NCBI GenBank assembly: GCA_037349105.1
Contig: JAYJMM010000090.1
Location: 608,001 to 672,000, forward strand
DNA from: Limnomonas spitsbergensis
Taxonomy: Eukaryota > Chlorophyta > Chlorophyceae > Chlamydomonadales
Direction of reading: 5' to 3'
DNA length: 64,000 nt
This document shows positions 57,801-63,194 of the stretch, piece after piece; position 1 is the stretch's first letter; each line of letters opens with the position of its first letter. Position numbers and translations under genes: made by a program. Below the pieces are notes generated by a model. The model was not told where the DNA came from. It ran no database searches and saw nothing but the letters and a program-made list of their open reading frames with translations.

Positions 57801-60800
57801 GGCGAGGAGAGAAGGGAGAAAGAAACCCTTAACAACCCGGTGAGGCCTACACCCTAAACCCGAAACCCTTAACAACTCTGTGAAGCATACACCCTAAACC
57901 CGAAACCCTTCACAACACTGTGAGGCCTACACCCTAAACCCTAAACCCTTAACAACCCTGTGAAGCATACACCTGAAACCCGAAACCCTAAACAACCCTG
58001 TGAAGCATACACCCTAAACCCGAAACCCTTGAGAACCCTGTGAGGCCTACACCCTTAACCCGAAACCCTAGACAACCCTGTGAAGCATACACCCTAAACC
58101 CGAAACCCTTCACAACCCTGTGAAGCCTAAACCCAAACCTTGAGTTGTGGCCTGCCATCCATACACGTCGTAATATCCAGGCGTGATTACTGCTCGCCTG
58201 ACTGCGGATGAGTCCGTCACGCTCAAGACTCTGCTCTGCCCCGTCACGACGGTGTTCTGCATGGTGGACGGGGGCAAGGTGTATACACTCAAGCACCGAA
58301 GAGACGCGTTGGAGCTGGGGCAGACGCTGCTGGCCGTCATACGCAGCGCCGTGCGGCAGGTGGCGGGGAGCTACTTTGTCCGGCAGCAAGATGGGGAGCT
58401 GAAGTTCATGCTGACGTTCAGGAGGCCAGAGGTGAGGAGGGGTGGAGCGAATGAAGCGGGTCATGGGCAGGGCTAGGTGACGTGGGGCGGAGTAATTGTT
58501 GGGGCGAGATGAGGGGGCGATGTGAATGGGGAAGCAGGATGGGGTGCTGTAGTGTATGCTGAAGTTACGCTGACCATTACTCTTTGACCTGTCGGCCATA
58601 ACTTTCAACTGTCAAAACCTTCAACCGCCGAACATCACACTTCAAGCCACCATGGGCAACCGCCAGGAGTTAATGTGTCGACTGCCCAACATGGACCTTC
58701 AAACCGTCACCACGATCCCCTGAAATCTCAACCGCCAACCAAATCCCTTGAAATCTCAACCGCCAAGCAAATCCCTTGAAACCACAGTTGCTGAAAGCGT
58801 GTCCTCCCTCGCAGGATGCTTTGTACTGGTGCATAGCGGTACAAGAATGTGTGATGTTTGCCGCGTGGCCAGCCTCTGCGCTGTCCTACTGGCCCTCTCA
58901 GCAAGGCACCGGGGACCTGCCGGTCTTCCGCGGACCCAGGTGAGGCTAGCATGGCCCTTTGGCTGCAGCTACATGTCAGCTACATGTCAGCTACCTCCTG
59001 GCATCCGGTCAGAGGACCCAGGTGAGGCCAGCATGGCCATTTGGCTGCAGCTACATGTTAGCTACATGCAAGCTACATGTCAGCTACCACCTGGCATCCG
59101 GTCAGAGGACCCAGGTGAGGCCAGCATGGCCATTTGGCTGCAGCTACATGTCAGCTACCTCCTGGCATCCGGTCAGAGGACCCAGGTGAGGCCAGCATGG
59201 CCATTTGGCTGCAGCTACATGTCAGCTACTTGTCAGCTACCTCCTGGCATCCGGTCAGAGGACCCAGGTGAGGCCAGCATGGCCTTATATTTCACTTGGC
59301 CGCAGCTCAGCTACATTTCAGCCACCTCCTTGCCTCCAGCCGTAGGCCACATACACGACCAGCCATGCTGCTCGGGTTCGGAGGACCAAGGTGGGGCCAG
59401 CAATAAGGTTTCGTTGTTGTTTTTTCTAAAGCAGGTTTTCTTCAAGGTGTGACAGGACGACTACGTCCAATAGGTGCACAAATGGCCGCCATTTGGCTGC
59501 AGTTTAGCTACATGTCAGCTATCTCCTGGCATCCGGCCATAGGCCCCATGCACGACCGGCCGTGCTGCTTGGGCCTGTGCCTGTGGGCTGGTCAGGGTTC
59601 AGCCCTAATCATGCCTTCGGCCACAGTCTCGTCGCCAAAAACAATTGACTGTGTGAAACCACCCGATGACAATAAGCTAGATAAAATACATAGGTCTGCA
59701 CTCCCCCTCTTCCCCCTGTTGCATAATAGATATCTGAAGGCTGGCAATGAGTCTCCCCCCCCTGTTGCATGCACAGGTTGAAGATGGGTGTGTGTGAGGG
59801 AGTGCCCAGCTCCATCATGCCAGATCACATGGGCAGGGCGGACTACCACGGCACCAGCATCAACCAGGCGGCCAGGTTCATGGACGCAGGTAAAGAGGGG
59901 AGTGAGGCAGTATGGGGGAGCAAGGGGCAGACAGGGTGCTAGGGGTGGGGACTACCACAGCACCTGTATCAACCAGGCGGCCAGGTTCATGGACGCAGGT
60001 TATGGGGGGAGAGGAGGATAGAATGGAGGGTGAGCATGGGAGGAAGGGAAGAGGAGCAGGGCAAAGGGATGGGAGGTAGGGCGGATAGGTGAAGGGGAGG
60101 AGTGAGGAAGATGGTGGGGAGGAGAAGAGGACGGGGAGGGGAGCAGGGAAAAGGGATGGGAGGTAAGGCAGATAGGTGAAGGGGGGGTGTAGGAAAGTCA
60201 GGGGGGCGGGGAGGGGAGGGGAGCTGGGGAAAGGGATGGCAGGTGAGAGAGCTTTGCATTGAACCCTGATCTTGAACCCTCAACCTTGAACCCTGATCTT
60301 GGACCCTCAACCTTGAACCCTGATCTTGAACCCTCAAGCTTGAATCCTGATCTTGGACCCTCAACCTTGAACCCTGATCTTGAACCCTCAACCTTGAACC
60401 CTGATCTTGGACCCTCAGACTTGAACCCTGATCTTGAACCCTGATCTTGGACCCTCAACCTTGAACCCTGATCTTGAACCCTCAACCTTGAACCCTGATC
60501 TTGGACCCTCAACCTTGAACCCTGATCTTGAACCCTCAACCTTGAACCCTGATCTTGAGCCCTCAACCTTGGACCCTGATCTTGAACCCTCAACCTTGAA
60601 CCCTGATCTTGAACCCTCAACCTTGAACCCTGATCTTGGACCCTCAACCTTGAACCCTGATCTTGAACCCTCAACCTTGAACCCTGATCTTGAACCCTCA
60701 ACCTTGGACCCTCAACCTTGAACCCTGATCTTGGACCCTCAGCCTTGGACCCTCAACCTTGAGCCCTCAATCACGATTACTGGTCTTTAACCTTGAGCCC

Positions 60801-63079
60801 TGAACCCTTATCTATGACTCTTAATCTTGAACCCTGATCTTGGACCCTCTAACCTCATTACTCGCAGCTGCACATGGAGGCCAGGTGGCCTGCCACGAGT
60901 GGCTGGCCATCAATGTTATGAAGAGCTGGTCGTGCCTGCAAAAGCTCGTGTCGGACACCTCGGTCAACACACGGGTCTCATACTCCCAGGCACACCGGGA
61001 CTCTGGAGGGCTCCTCAGGCCAAAGCCGCGTGCACACGCGCCGCAGGTGCCGCAGCACGGCTGGACTGGGCCTTTGGGTGCTATGGGCCCGCTGGCCGAG
61101 GGCGGGGAGAGTGAGGCCTCGATACCAGGTGAGGCCTCGATGCCAATGTGCTGGTCGCCGCCACTGCTCGCTGCCTGCTCCGCATGCCTGCCCTCGTCGC
61201 CGTCGTCCTCGGACACTCGGGACAGCCATGGCCGCTCCCAGCCGCCGGATGTCTGTGCTGGGGAAGGTTTGGTGGATGGGTCCAGCATCAGGACAAGTGG
61301 GGGAGCGGCAGCCCCGGCAGTTGGTAGCGTTGTGTGTTGGCTGAGGCTACCAGGCACGGTCCAGTCTCAGGCCCGGCTTAGCTCGGAGTCGGATCAGGAT
61401 CCGCCGCCGGGATGCCCTCTCGCTGGGCAGCAGGCACGGATGGGCCAGGGAGGAGCGGTCTGCGAGAGCGTGGAGGAGGAGCGGGGAGCGGGGGATGCGT
61501 CCCAAGCGCTCGCTCTAGTTCTGGGCGTAGCTGATGGCGCGGGGGCATCGGGAGAGGGAGGCGAGGAGGGTGGGGAAGCGGCGGGAGGCGTCGGGCGGCA
61601 GGCTTTGGAAGACAGTGCCTGTGATGCTTCAGGAGCATACGGGGCGGAGGAAGGTGGAAGGTTGAGCGTTGCGGCCTCCAGCAGTGGTGACTCGAGGCCC
61701 AACAGCCCGGTGCAGCTTTTCCGGATCCTGTCTACCTCGCGCCCGAGCATCACCGGTGAGCAGGACTGCGCGACGAACGACGCGAGTGAATTGAACGACG
61801 GCGCGAATGCCGCAGGTGCGGGAGTGGAAATCGAGACGGAGGCGGAAAGCGAGGCGGAAGGTGAAAGGTTGAGCGTTGCTTCCTCTAGCAGTGGTGGCTG
61901 GAAGCCTAGCAGCCCCATCCAGCTTTTTCGAATCCTTTCGGCGTCGCAGCCTGGCACGGGCTATGACAAGAAATCCCCGACTGATGCCCCAACCCCATTC
62001 TGCGGAGTCTCCGGCCGCCTATCCAGCGACGACTTGGACCTCAAGGACGACGACGACGAGGCAGCAACCGTCTCGGGGTCGATTTCGGCGCGGCTTGCCA
62101 ATGCCCCGAAGCTATGTCCGATCCATGAGGGTGACAGTCCCTTGCTCAACGCGAATCTGCTGGCGTCTCAGGCGTCTGGAAACCTGCATACGGTGGGTTT
62201 GTGAACCCTTGAATCTAAAACACTAAAACATAGAACCTGAACCCTAAAACCTAAAACCATAACCCTTAACTCTAAACCCGAGCCCCCTAGCGATGCAGGC
62301 GTCTGGAAGCCTGCATACGGTGGGATTGTGAACCCTAAAATCTAAAACATAAAACAATAACCCTACACCCTAAAACCTTAACCCCTAACCCTAAAATGTA
62401 AACCCTTAACCCTTAACCCTAAACCCTTAACCTGAGCCTCCTGGCGTCGCAGGCGTCTGGAGGCCTGCATGCGGTGCTGCCCAGGCCTCTTGTCCAGATC
62501 AAGTCCAGCAGGTCCCAGTCACGAGCTGGGTCAGGAGCCAAATCGCCGGTCGGTCGCCCACAGCAGGAGCAGCAGCTGCGGTCTGCAGGCCGTCCTCTCT
62601 CGCTGGGCTGCGGTGCTTCCAACGCTGATCGCACTAACTCGAGCAGCCCGTTGAGATCCGTGGGCCAGCCGCCGCTCCTCCCCGTTGTGGGCAGCAGGGC
62701 GTTGCTGAGTCAGCACACGGGGAGCAACGGGTCCAGCAGGGCTAGGGCGTCGCAGCAGCATGCCACACTGGGGGGCGGCGGGGGGGCGGTCTGCAAGCGC
62801 CACGAGTCCGTGTCTGGCGGGCAAGCATTCCAGGGAGGAGCCTTGGGGGCGAACTGCAGGCAGAGCGGGTCCCTGCCGGGAAGGCTGACGGGTTCTCATT
62901 CGCAGGGAGCTGGCTCGCATCCGGCGGCTCCCGGGAGAGGTGGCCCCCTGTCGCTGCTGCTGACACATCAGACATCGGGAGACAGCGACACGTTTTGGAA
63001 GTGGGGTGTGCCTGCAGAGCGCATCGTACCTCGGCTCTGGCTGGACGTCACCGTCTCCAGGGTCGGCCAGTTTAAGTGA
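23975..63079 (+). CDS. LRR receptor-type adenylyl cyclase with two class III cyclase domains (27 exons)
   Basis: I threaded 27 exons with matching splice phases: 6108 coding bases, 2035 residues. A signal peptide (1-32) is followed by an LRRNT-like cap (about 44-203) and leucine-rich repeats (about 204-490). A Cys-containing juxtamembrane part precedes a single transmembrane helix at about 609-627. Cyclase domain 1 runs from about 655 to 1110 and holds a roughly 260-residue insert. Cyclase domain 2 runs from about 1240 to 1405 and is followed by a Ser/Gly/Ala-rich tail. Domain 1 has metal Asp D665 (TDIEGF) and D708 (EGDSF). Domain 2 has D1370, N1377 and R1381 (ADYHGTSINQAARF). The protein should sit in a membrane, bind a ligand outside, and make cAMP inside; the ligand is unknown. 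Introns are full of minisatellites made partly of exon-border copies. The last stop (63077-63079) overlaps a donor-like AAGTGAGC, so further exons are possible. Confidence 0.85.
24473..24985 (+). CDS. Exon 2: LRR N-terminal cap
   Basis: It follows TTTTCTCCAG and ends AAC AAT|GTAGGC. Residues 33-203 include QRDALVSLYSRTG and DHCCWFGVACCN..GMVTGIHLGANN, the pattern of plant-type LRRNT caps (ALL..F..., CCxWxGVxC, VxxIxLxxN). Confidence 0.8.
24992..26515 (+). repeat. 77-bp minisatellite in intron 2
   Basis: About 19 copies of a 77-base unit containing GCATGGATTCAGAGATATCT start a few bases after the exon 2 donor. The unit holds palindromic GAGATATCTC and ATGCATGCAT. Open frames of 71-123 codons in it are repeat artefacts. 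Confidence 0.95.
26591..27446. mobile_element. Small TIR element with a hAT-like transposase remnant
   Basis: Terminal inverted repeats GGCATCGGCAATAT (26591-26604) and ATATTGCCGATGCC (27433-27446) lie in AT-rich sequence. Inside, 26989-27114 reads SSRSRLGIARAEKLIYVKAN and continues to a stop. This resembles the end of the hAT dimerisation region (RxRLxxxRAEKLxxxxxN). The preceding 26823-26990 may be an earlier, frame-broken part. It appears to be a non-autonomous or decayed element inserted in intron 2. Confidence 0.45.
27856..28037 (+). CDS. Exon 3: LRRs
   Basis: After ATTCACAG, residues 204-263 read LTGPAFSSSD..CDLMELDLKQNSLSGQL..LKYLDISHNSISG, two to three LRR units. It joins exon 2 to give the LRR motif GANN|LTG. 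It ends AC|GTGAGTGA. Confidence 0.88.
28660..29578 (+). repeat. Telomere-like C-rich array in intron 3
   Basis: About 40 copies of a roughly 21-base unit CCCTACCCCTTCAACCCTGAA. Upstream, at 28252, 28428 and 28531, lie degenerate copies of the exon 4 start (CTGCCGCCGTTGCTGG-like). It is not a chromosome end, because coding sequence continues on both sides. Confidence 0.9.
29617..29684 (+). CDS. Exon 4: LRR
   Basis: After GGTACAG, residues 264-286 read LPPLLGDWPELEFLALSGN followed by ALTG, one LRR. Both phases fit exons 3 and 5. Confidence 0.88.
30773..30903 (+). CDS. Exon 5: LRRs
   Basis: After CACCCCCTCAG, residues 287-330 include SISNSLCRMG..MSLMLSDNMLTGSLNIS and HLVFLDVS, two LRRs. It ends TCG|GTAAGC, phase 0. 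Confidence 0.88.
31205..31605 (+). repeat. 20-bp minisatellite in intron 5 sharing the exon 6 acceptor
   Basis: Copies of CCTGTTGCGGATGTACCCCC lie in tandem. The core CCTGTTGC(A/G)G is the exon 6 acceptor (CCTGCCTGTTGCAG). A degenerate copy of exon 6 itself (APYNRLQVA.LGRN) follows at 31661-31740. Confidence 0.88.
31755..31891 (+). CDS. Exon 6: LRRs
   Basis: Residues 331-375 read NNSLSGALPDLAPYNRLQVA followed by QLGRNNFSNIF..FELSFAFNP. It ends TG|GTGGGT. An upstream partial duplicate (31661-31740) carries stop-free but shorter sequence. Confidence 0.85.
31892..32700. other. Intron 6, unique part
   Basis: Mostly AT-richer unique intron sequence with a few short repeats (AGGTTAATAAGTAC-like near 32115-32180). 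I see no separate gene. Confidence 0.5.
32700..33160 (+). repeat. C-rich array with two exon 7 fragments in intron 6
   Basis: Tandem CCCTTCCCTGTCTCCTT units include two copies of the exon 7 start (ATCACAGGATCCCTGCCTCC) near 32973 and 33087, ahead of the real exon at 33186. Confidence 0.85.
33186..33264 (+). CDS. Exon 7: LRR
   Basis: Residues 376-402 read ITGSLPSSLASMRSLSNLDL followed by YNANFT. It ends ACA|GTAAGG, phase 0. Confidence 0.88.
33305..33720 (+). repeat. 16-bp minisatellite in intron 7
   Basis: Copies of GGTGGCCAGGGTTCAA. Downstream, at 33802-33870, the exon 8 start (GGCACCAT) occurs three times in decayed form before the real exon. Confidence 0.9.
33885..33976 (+). CDS. Exon 8: LRR
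   Basis: Residues 403-432 read GTIPSSLMNVASMHHVNLAN followed by QFLSGTIPPI. It ends GG|GTAAGA. Confidence 0.87.
34030..34290 (+). repeat. About 115-bp duplications of the exon 8 donor region
   Basis: CCTATCCGGTGAGAAGCTGA at 34056 and following sequence copies the exon 8 end and start of intron 8 (CCTATCGGGTAAGAGGCTCT). The later block CCGCTATCATGGGTGCATAT is also duplicated. Confidence 0.75.
34296..34618 (+). repeat. Hexanucleotide array (CAGCAC/CAACAC)
   Basis: About 54 copies of CAGCAC or CAACAC with a few variants in intron 8. It is open in several frames (HQHQ.., TSTS.., VLVL..) because of its composition; none is a gene. Confidence 0.95.
34913..34958 (+). CDS. Exon 9: LRR
   Basis: After TTATTTTCAG, residues 433-448 read GKMLTLNFLDLSNNTL. 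It ends TTG|GTAAGA, phase 0. Confidence 0.85.
35175..35715 (+). repeat. 15-16-bp minisatellite in intron 9
   Basis: Copies of AACCCATATGAGGCTT and AACCCATATGAGGCAA. Confidence 0.95.
35716..36117 (+). repeat. About 114-bp tandem repeat, four units
   Basis: Each unit contains GGCAGCACCAGCTGTCAATA and GGATGCCAGCTTGGACAGTG. The last unit runs directly into the 32-bp array, sharing GGCAGCACCAGCTG. Confidence 0.93.
36118..37277 (+). repeat. 32-bp minisatellite in intron 9
   Basis: About 36 copies of a unit with GCAGCACCAGCTGGATGGAT. It generates open frames of up to 598 codons on both strands, which are artefacts of a repeat free of stops. Confidence 0.96.
37563..37690 (+). CDS. Exon 10: last LRR region
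   Basis: Residues 449-490 read TGSIPPGLVSVLADPAKSVN followed by LRLNFLSCCGSGFEHDERYKSV. The paired Cys mark an LRR C-terminal cap. It ends AG|GTGGGA. Confidence 0.85.
37915..38852 (+). repeat. 15-bp minisatellite in intron 10
   Basis: About 60 copies of AACATGAGGTGGGGG or one base shorter. Long frames on both strands are artefacts. Confidence 0.96.
39048..40985 (+). repeat. 104-109-bp array carrying the exon 11 acceptor
   Basis: About 18 units. Each contains CTGCCCCGCAGCTACCAGAG, the exon 11 acceptor and first codons in slightly changed form (real border CCCCGCAG|CTATCAGAG), plus GGCATTTCCATCCCGGATCC. It ends at the real exon. Confidence 0.95.
40998..41135 (+). CDS. Exon 11: ectodomain after LRRs
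   Basis: Residues 491-536 read SYQSYNLSAPRLPVGLAFSS and continue to TGLGNTSYSGL. It ends AG|GTGGAC, a weak donor. The same border recurs twice downstream, once with the better GTGAGG (41361-41366). Confidence 0.75.
41136..41366 (+). repeat. Duplications of the exon 11 end and donor
   Basis: Two further copies of GGCCTGGGCAACACAA..CTACTCCGGGCTAAGGTG follow the exon with the intervening CAGTCCCAATAAGCTACTTG block. Confidence 0.9.
41535..41772 (+). repeat. About 83-bp duplications of the exon 12 acceptor
   Basis: Two copies of TTTTTGCCATGCAGCTGCCC-like borders with TTCTGAGGCGGG.CTCTGACC precede the real exon 12. Confidence 0.9.
41773..41878 (+). CDS. Exon 12: Cys-containing ectodomain
   Basis: Residues 537-572 include CPFLRRASDPDEASYLLDWT and FMFEGCVCDW. 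It ends TGG|GTGAGA, phase 0. Confidence 0.8.
41879..43090 (+). repeat. 87-115-bp array carrying the exon 12 end
   Basis: About 14 units contain TTCATGTTTGAAGGCTGCGT followed by CTTTGACAGGGTG, decayed copies of the exon 12 end (TTCATGTTCGAAGGCTGCGT..GACTGG|GTG). Confidence 0.93.
43252..43415 (+). CDS. Exon 13: juxtamembrane and transmembrane helix
   Basis: Residues 573-626 end in MPWVLAIIGLVAIVALAGAL, one strong transmembrane helix preceded by a WWKE motif. It ends TG|GTGAGA. Confidence 0.85.
43416..43980 (+). repeat. About 120-bp array carrying the exon 13 end
   Basis: Four to five units contain CTCGTGGCGATCGTGGCCTT and GGCGCTGTGGTGAGAGACCG, i.e. the end of the transmembrane-coding exon with its donor. 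Confidence 0.92.
44335..45330 (+). repeat. CT-rich arrays in intron 13
   Basis: A roughly 60-bp unit (ACTCAAATCTCCCTCTGCCC) is repeated about eight times to 44815, then more irregular CCTCCTC-rich sequence runs to the exon 14 acceptor. Confidence 0.85.
45394..45524 (+). CDS. Exon 14: start of cyclase domain 1
   Basis: Residues 627-670 include SGMVSVVVTDIEGFS with the first metal-binding aspartate D665. It ends TCA G|GTGAGT. Confidence 0.92.
45610..45965 (+). repeat. 20-bp array and decayed exon 15 copy in intron 14
   Basis: Copies of CACACTCCTGCCTCACACAT are followed by CACAGACCTGATGCAGTCGT (45912 on), a decayed copy of the exon 15 start. Confidence 0.88.
46014..46124 (+). CDS. Exon 15: cyclase domain 1
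   Basis: Residues 671-707 read DLMKSSPVPMMNALILHNNI and continue to GHILDQEG; the next residue, D708, spans the junction. It ends GGA G|GTAAGG. Confidence 0.92.
46125..46500 (+). repeat. Duplications of the exon 15 end
   Basis: Four copies of ACCAAGAGGGAGGTGAGGGT-like borders with TGAGCTGCAGCT follow exon 15, mixed with CCCTAAACC runs. Confidence 0.88.
46674..46729 (+). CDS. Exon 16: cyclase domain 1, second metal aspartate
   Basis: Residues 708-726 read DSFSIVFEDAGDAVKFCLQ. The EGDSF motif supplies D708. It ends CAG|GTGAGC, phase 0. Confidence 0.92.
47150..47570 (+). repeat. 12-13-bp array in intron 16
   Basis: Copies of CCTTGGATCTCTA and variants. Confidence 0.92.
47655..48420 (+). repeat. 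About 103-bp array carrying the exon 17 acceptor
   Basis: Seven to eight units contain CACCTCAAGGTCCATCACAT and GGTTGTTGTACAGAAG. These are decayed copies of the exon 17 start (AG|GTCCAGCAGATGCTGGCGATACAGAA). The last copies (48388, 48528) are closer to the real exon. Confidence 0.92.
48644..48716 (+). CDS. Exon 17: cyclase domain 1
   Basis: Residues 727-750 read VQQMLAIQKWPKGLFQGNNS followed by FQGK. The WP is a usual landmark of class III cyclases. It ends AAA G|GTACGA. Confidence 0.85.
48717..49035 (+). repeat. About 92-bp duplications of the exon 17 end
   Basis: Four copies of GGGCTTATTCCAGG.C.ACAACCCTAACAGC..AAGGTACGAG. The last ends AAAGGTACGTG, which is a better donor than the real one. 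Confidence 0.9.
49036..49920. other. Intron 17, unique part
   Basis: No array is seen. A competing in-frame acceptor (TTCGTAG at 49856) would add 21 residues to exon 18 but breaks the splice phase, so I preferred TGCAAAG at 49920. Confidence 0.5.
49921..50727 (+). CDS. Exon 18: long insertion within cyclase domain 1
   Basis: Residues 751-1019. The first 50 (AFAAGMQRMRSIVTRKVSHP..) look ordered. The rest is Ala/Ser/Gly/Pro-rich and GC-rich and interrupts the catalytic domain between the WP helix and the GLRVRMG strand. It ends CCC G|GTGAGC, and joins exon 19 as PGLRVRMG. Confidence 0.8.
50728..51230 (+). repeat. Duplications of the exon 18 end in intron 18
   Basis: Three more copies of CCAGCCATGCAGATCAGG.CATTCC.GGT(G/C)AGC lie at 50811, 50917 and, decayed, 51189. 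Confidence 0.88.
51375..51930 (+). repeat. 60-bp minisatellite in intron 18
   Basis: About nine copies of a unit with CATCCTTGCCTCCATCACAC and ACATACATCGTCCTCGTGAC. Confidence 0.95.
52149..52213 (+). pseudogene. Duplicated exon 19 (decayed copy)
   Basis: After CCCCCAG, the copy reads GLRVRMCVATGLVHQGQGMT and has its own donor (CAG|GTACATG). The phase at its end differs from exon 19. It could be an alternative exon, but the G-to-C change in the RMG motif suggests decay. Confidence 0.6.
52269..52355 (+). CDS. Exon 19: cyclase domain 1
   Basis: Residues 1020-1048 read GLRVRMGVATGLVHQGQGVG followed by KSAVADHAK. The position of the catalytic Asn/Arg pair (VNxAAR in active domains) reads AVADHAK, so both are lost. 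It ends G|GTGAGT. Confidence 0.9.
52379..54005 (+). repeat. G-rich minisatellite, about 26-29 bp unit
   Basis: About 58 copies of GAGGGCATGTTGTAACC followed by 6-10 G. Each unit has a G run fit for quadruplex formation. Frames of up to 704 codons on the minus strand (PPPGYNMPS-like) are artefacts. Confidence 0.96.
54449..54520 (+). pseudogene. Decayed copy of exon 20 start
   Basis: TTCTAG|TTGTGTCGGATGCAGGTG onward copies the exon 20 start (GCAG|TCGTGTCAGATGCAGGTG), then diverges at CTCCAAGACC. Confidence 0.75.
54549..54702 (+). CDS. Exon 20: end of the domain 1 core
   Basis: Residues 1049-1099 read VVSDAGAGGQVLLCSKTFLG and continue to RWLWWT. The GGQVLL strand is typical of class III cyclases. 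It ends AG|GTGAGG. Confidence 0.9.
54720..54870 (+). repeat. G-rich repeat in intron 20
   Basis: Three copies of GGGCAGGGAGCAGGGAGAGG separated by long G runs. Confidence 0.9.
55070..55360 (+). repeat. 15-bp array in intron 20
   Basis: Copies of GTATGAACTGTGCTG and GTATGAACGGCACTG. Confidence 0.92.
55396..55442 (+). CDS. Exon 21: link between cyclase domains
   Basis: Residues 1100-1115 read SKGILTGREAILLDMG, the start of the strand that follows GGQVLL in this family (DLGxHxL). It ends ATG G|GTGAGT. Confidence 0.75.
55443..56144. other. Intron 21, unique part
   Basis: No gene is seen. A CCTGAAACCTGTAC-rich stretch begins near 55920 and leads into the exon 22 copies. Confidence 0.45.
56145..56600 (+). 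repeat. About 200-bp duplications of the exon 22 start
   Basis: Three copies of GCCCAGGCG.GTACATG.ACACCC..TCTGGTGA.GCGCCTCTGGTCCT (56146, 56346, 56547) precede the real exon. Two of the units are nearly identical over about 200 bp. Confidence 0.92.
56755..57075 (+). CDS. Exon 22: linker between domains
   Basis: Residues 1116-1222 contain EYLNTQSGEAPLVL, a polar linker, SRLMRLYQVLAPSHVVRGSV (the usual YQV.P......F strand ending a cyclase unit) and DEPYYNAP. It ends CCA G|GTGAGG. Confidence 0.87.
57076..57760 (+). repeat. Duplications of the exon 22 end
   Basis: Six or so copies of TGCCTGGATGAGCCCTACTA and CAA.GCGCCAGGTGAGGAAGA follow the exon, in longer units of about 200 bp. Confidence 0.93.
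57825..58135 (+). repeat. About 44-bp CCCTAAACCC-rich array in intron 22
   Basis: Copies of CCCTGTGAAGCATACACCCT followed by AAACCCGAAACCCTT. Confidence 0.92.
58181..58431 (+). CDS. Exon 23: start of cyclase domain 2
   Basis: Residues 1223-1306 include PVTTVFCMVDGG and YFVRQQDGELKFMLTF. The first metal Asp position is M1250 and the second is E1295, so the metal pair is lost. It ends GAG|GTGAGG, phase 0. Confidence 0.9.
58432..58814. other. Intron 23
   Basis: Repeated short CCGCCAA.CAAATCCCTTGAA (58733-58783) lies near the acceptor. No other gene is seen. Confidence 0.5.
58815..58939 (+). CDS. Exon 24: cyclase domain 2
   Basis: Residues 1307-1347 read DALYWCIAVQECVMFAAWPA and end FRGP, again with the WP landmark. 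It ends AG|GTGAGG. Confidence 0.9.
58940..59300 (+). repeat. Duplications of the exon 24 end
   Basis: Five copies of GGACCCAGGTGAGGC.AGCATGG, the exon 24 donor border, separated by GGCTGCAGCTACATGTCAGC units. Confidence 0.93.
59777..59889 (+). CDS. Exon 25: catalytic Asp, Asn and Arg of domain 2
   Basis: Residues 1348-1385 include LKMGVCEGVPSS and GRADYHGTSINQAARFMDA, giving D1370 (adenine-type), N1377 and R1381. It ends GCA G|GTAAAG. Confidence 0.93.
59950..60003 (+). repeat. Copy of the exon 25 end
   Basis: ACTACCACAGCACCTGTATC through GGTTCATGGACGCAGGT copies the end of exon 25 with its donor. Confidence 0.88.
60250..60850 (+). repeat. TTGAACCCTGATC array in intron 25
   Basis: About 40 alternating units of TTGAACCCTGATC and TTGGACCCTCAACC. 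Confidence 0.95.
60868..62192 (+). CDS. Exon 26: end of cyclase domain 2 and tail
   Basis: Residues 1386-1827 begin AAHGGQVACHEWLAINVMKS, the final strands of domain 2, then a long Ser/Gly/Ala/Pro tail. The tail has an internal duplication: RLSVAASSSG..SPVQLFRILS near 61663-61736 and RLSVASSSSG..SPIQLFRILS near 61867-61940. I placed the donor at ACG|GTGGGT; the frame otherwise stops seven bases later. Confidence 0.8.
62193..62452 (+). repeat. Intron 26 with copies of the exon border
   Basis: GCGTCTGGAAGCCTGCATAC with GGTGGGATTGTG (62299 on) repeats the exon 26 end. The rest is CCCTAAAACC-rich. Confidence 0.8.
62453..63079 (+). CDS. Exon 27: C-terminal tail
   Basis: Residues 1828-2035 are low complexity (Ser/Gly/Gln/Arg-rich), ending DTFWKWGVPAERIVPRLWLD followed by a short tail and TGA. 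The last 25 residues look more ordered. The stop lies in TTTAAGTGAGCG, which could also be a donor. Confidence 0.7.
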   Translation, partial: ASGGLHAVLPRPLVQIKSSRSQSRAGSGAKSPVGRPQQEQQLRSAGRPLSLGCGASNADRTNSSSPLRSVGQPPLLPVVGSRALLSQHTGSNGSSRARASQQHATLGGGGGAVCKRHESVSGGQAFQGGALGANCRQSGSLPGRLTGSHSQGAGSHPAAPGRGGPLSLLLTHQTSGDSDTFWKWGVPAERIVPRLWLDVTVSRVGQFK

Positions 63080-63194
63080 GCGGATGCAGTACAGCGTACC
63101 GCATAGTGTACTACACCATGTGCTGTGCATTGTACCGCTTGATGTAGAGCTGCGTGATCTGGGTACTGCAACAACAAACACATGCCCACTGTTG

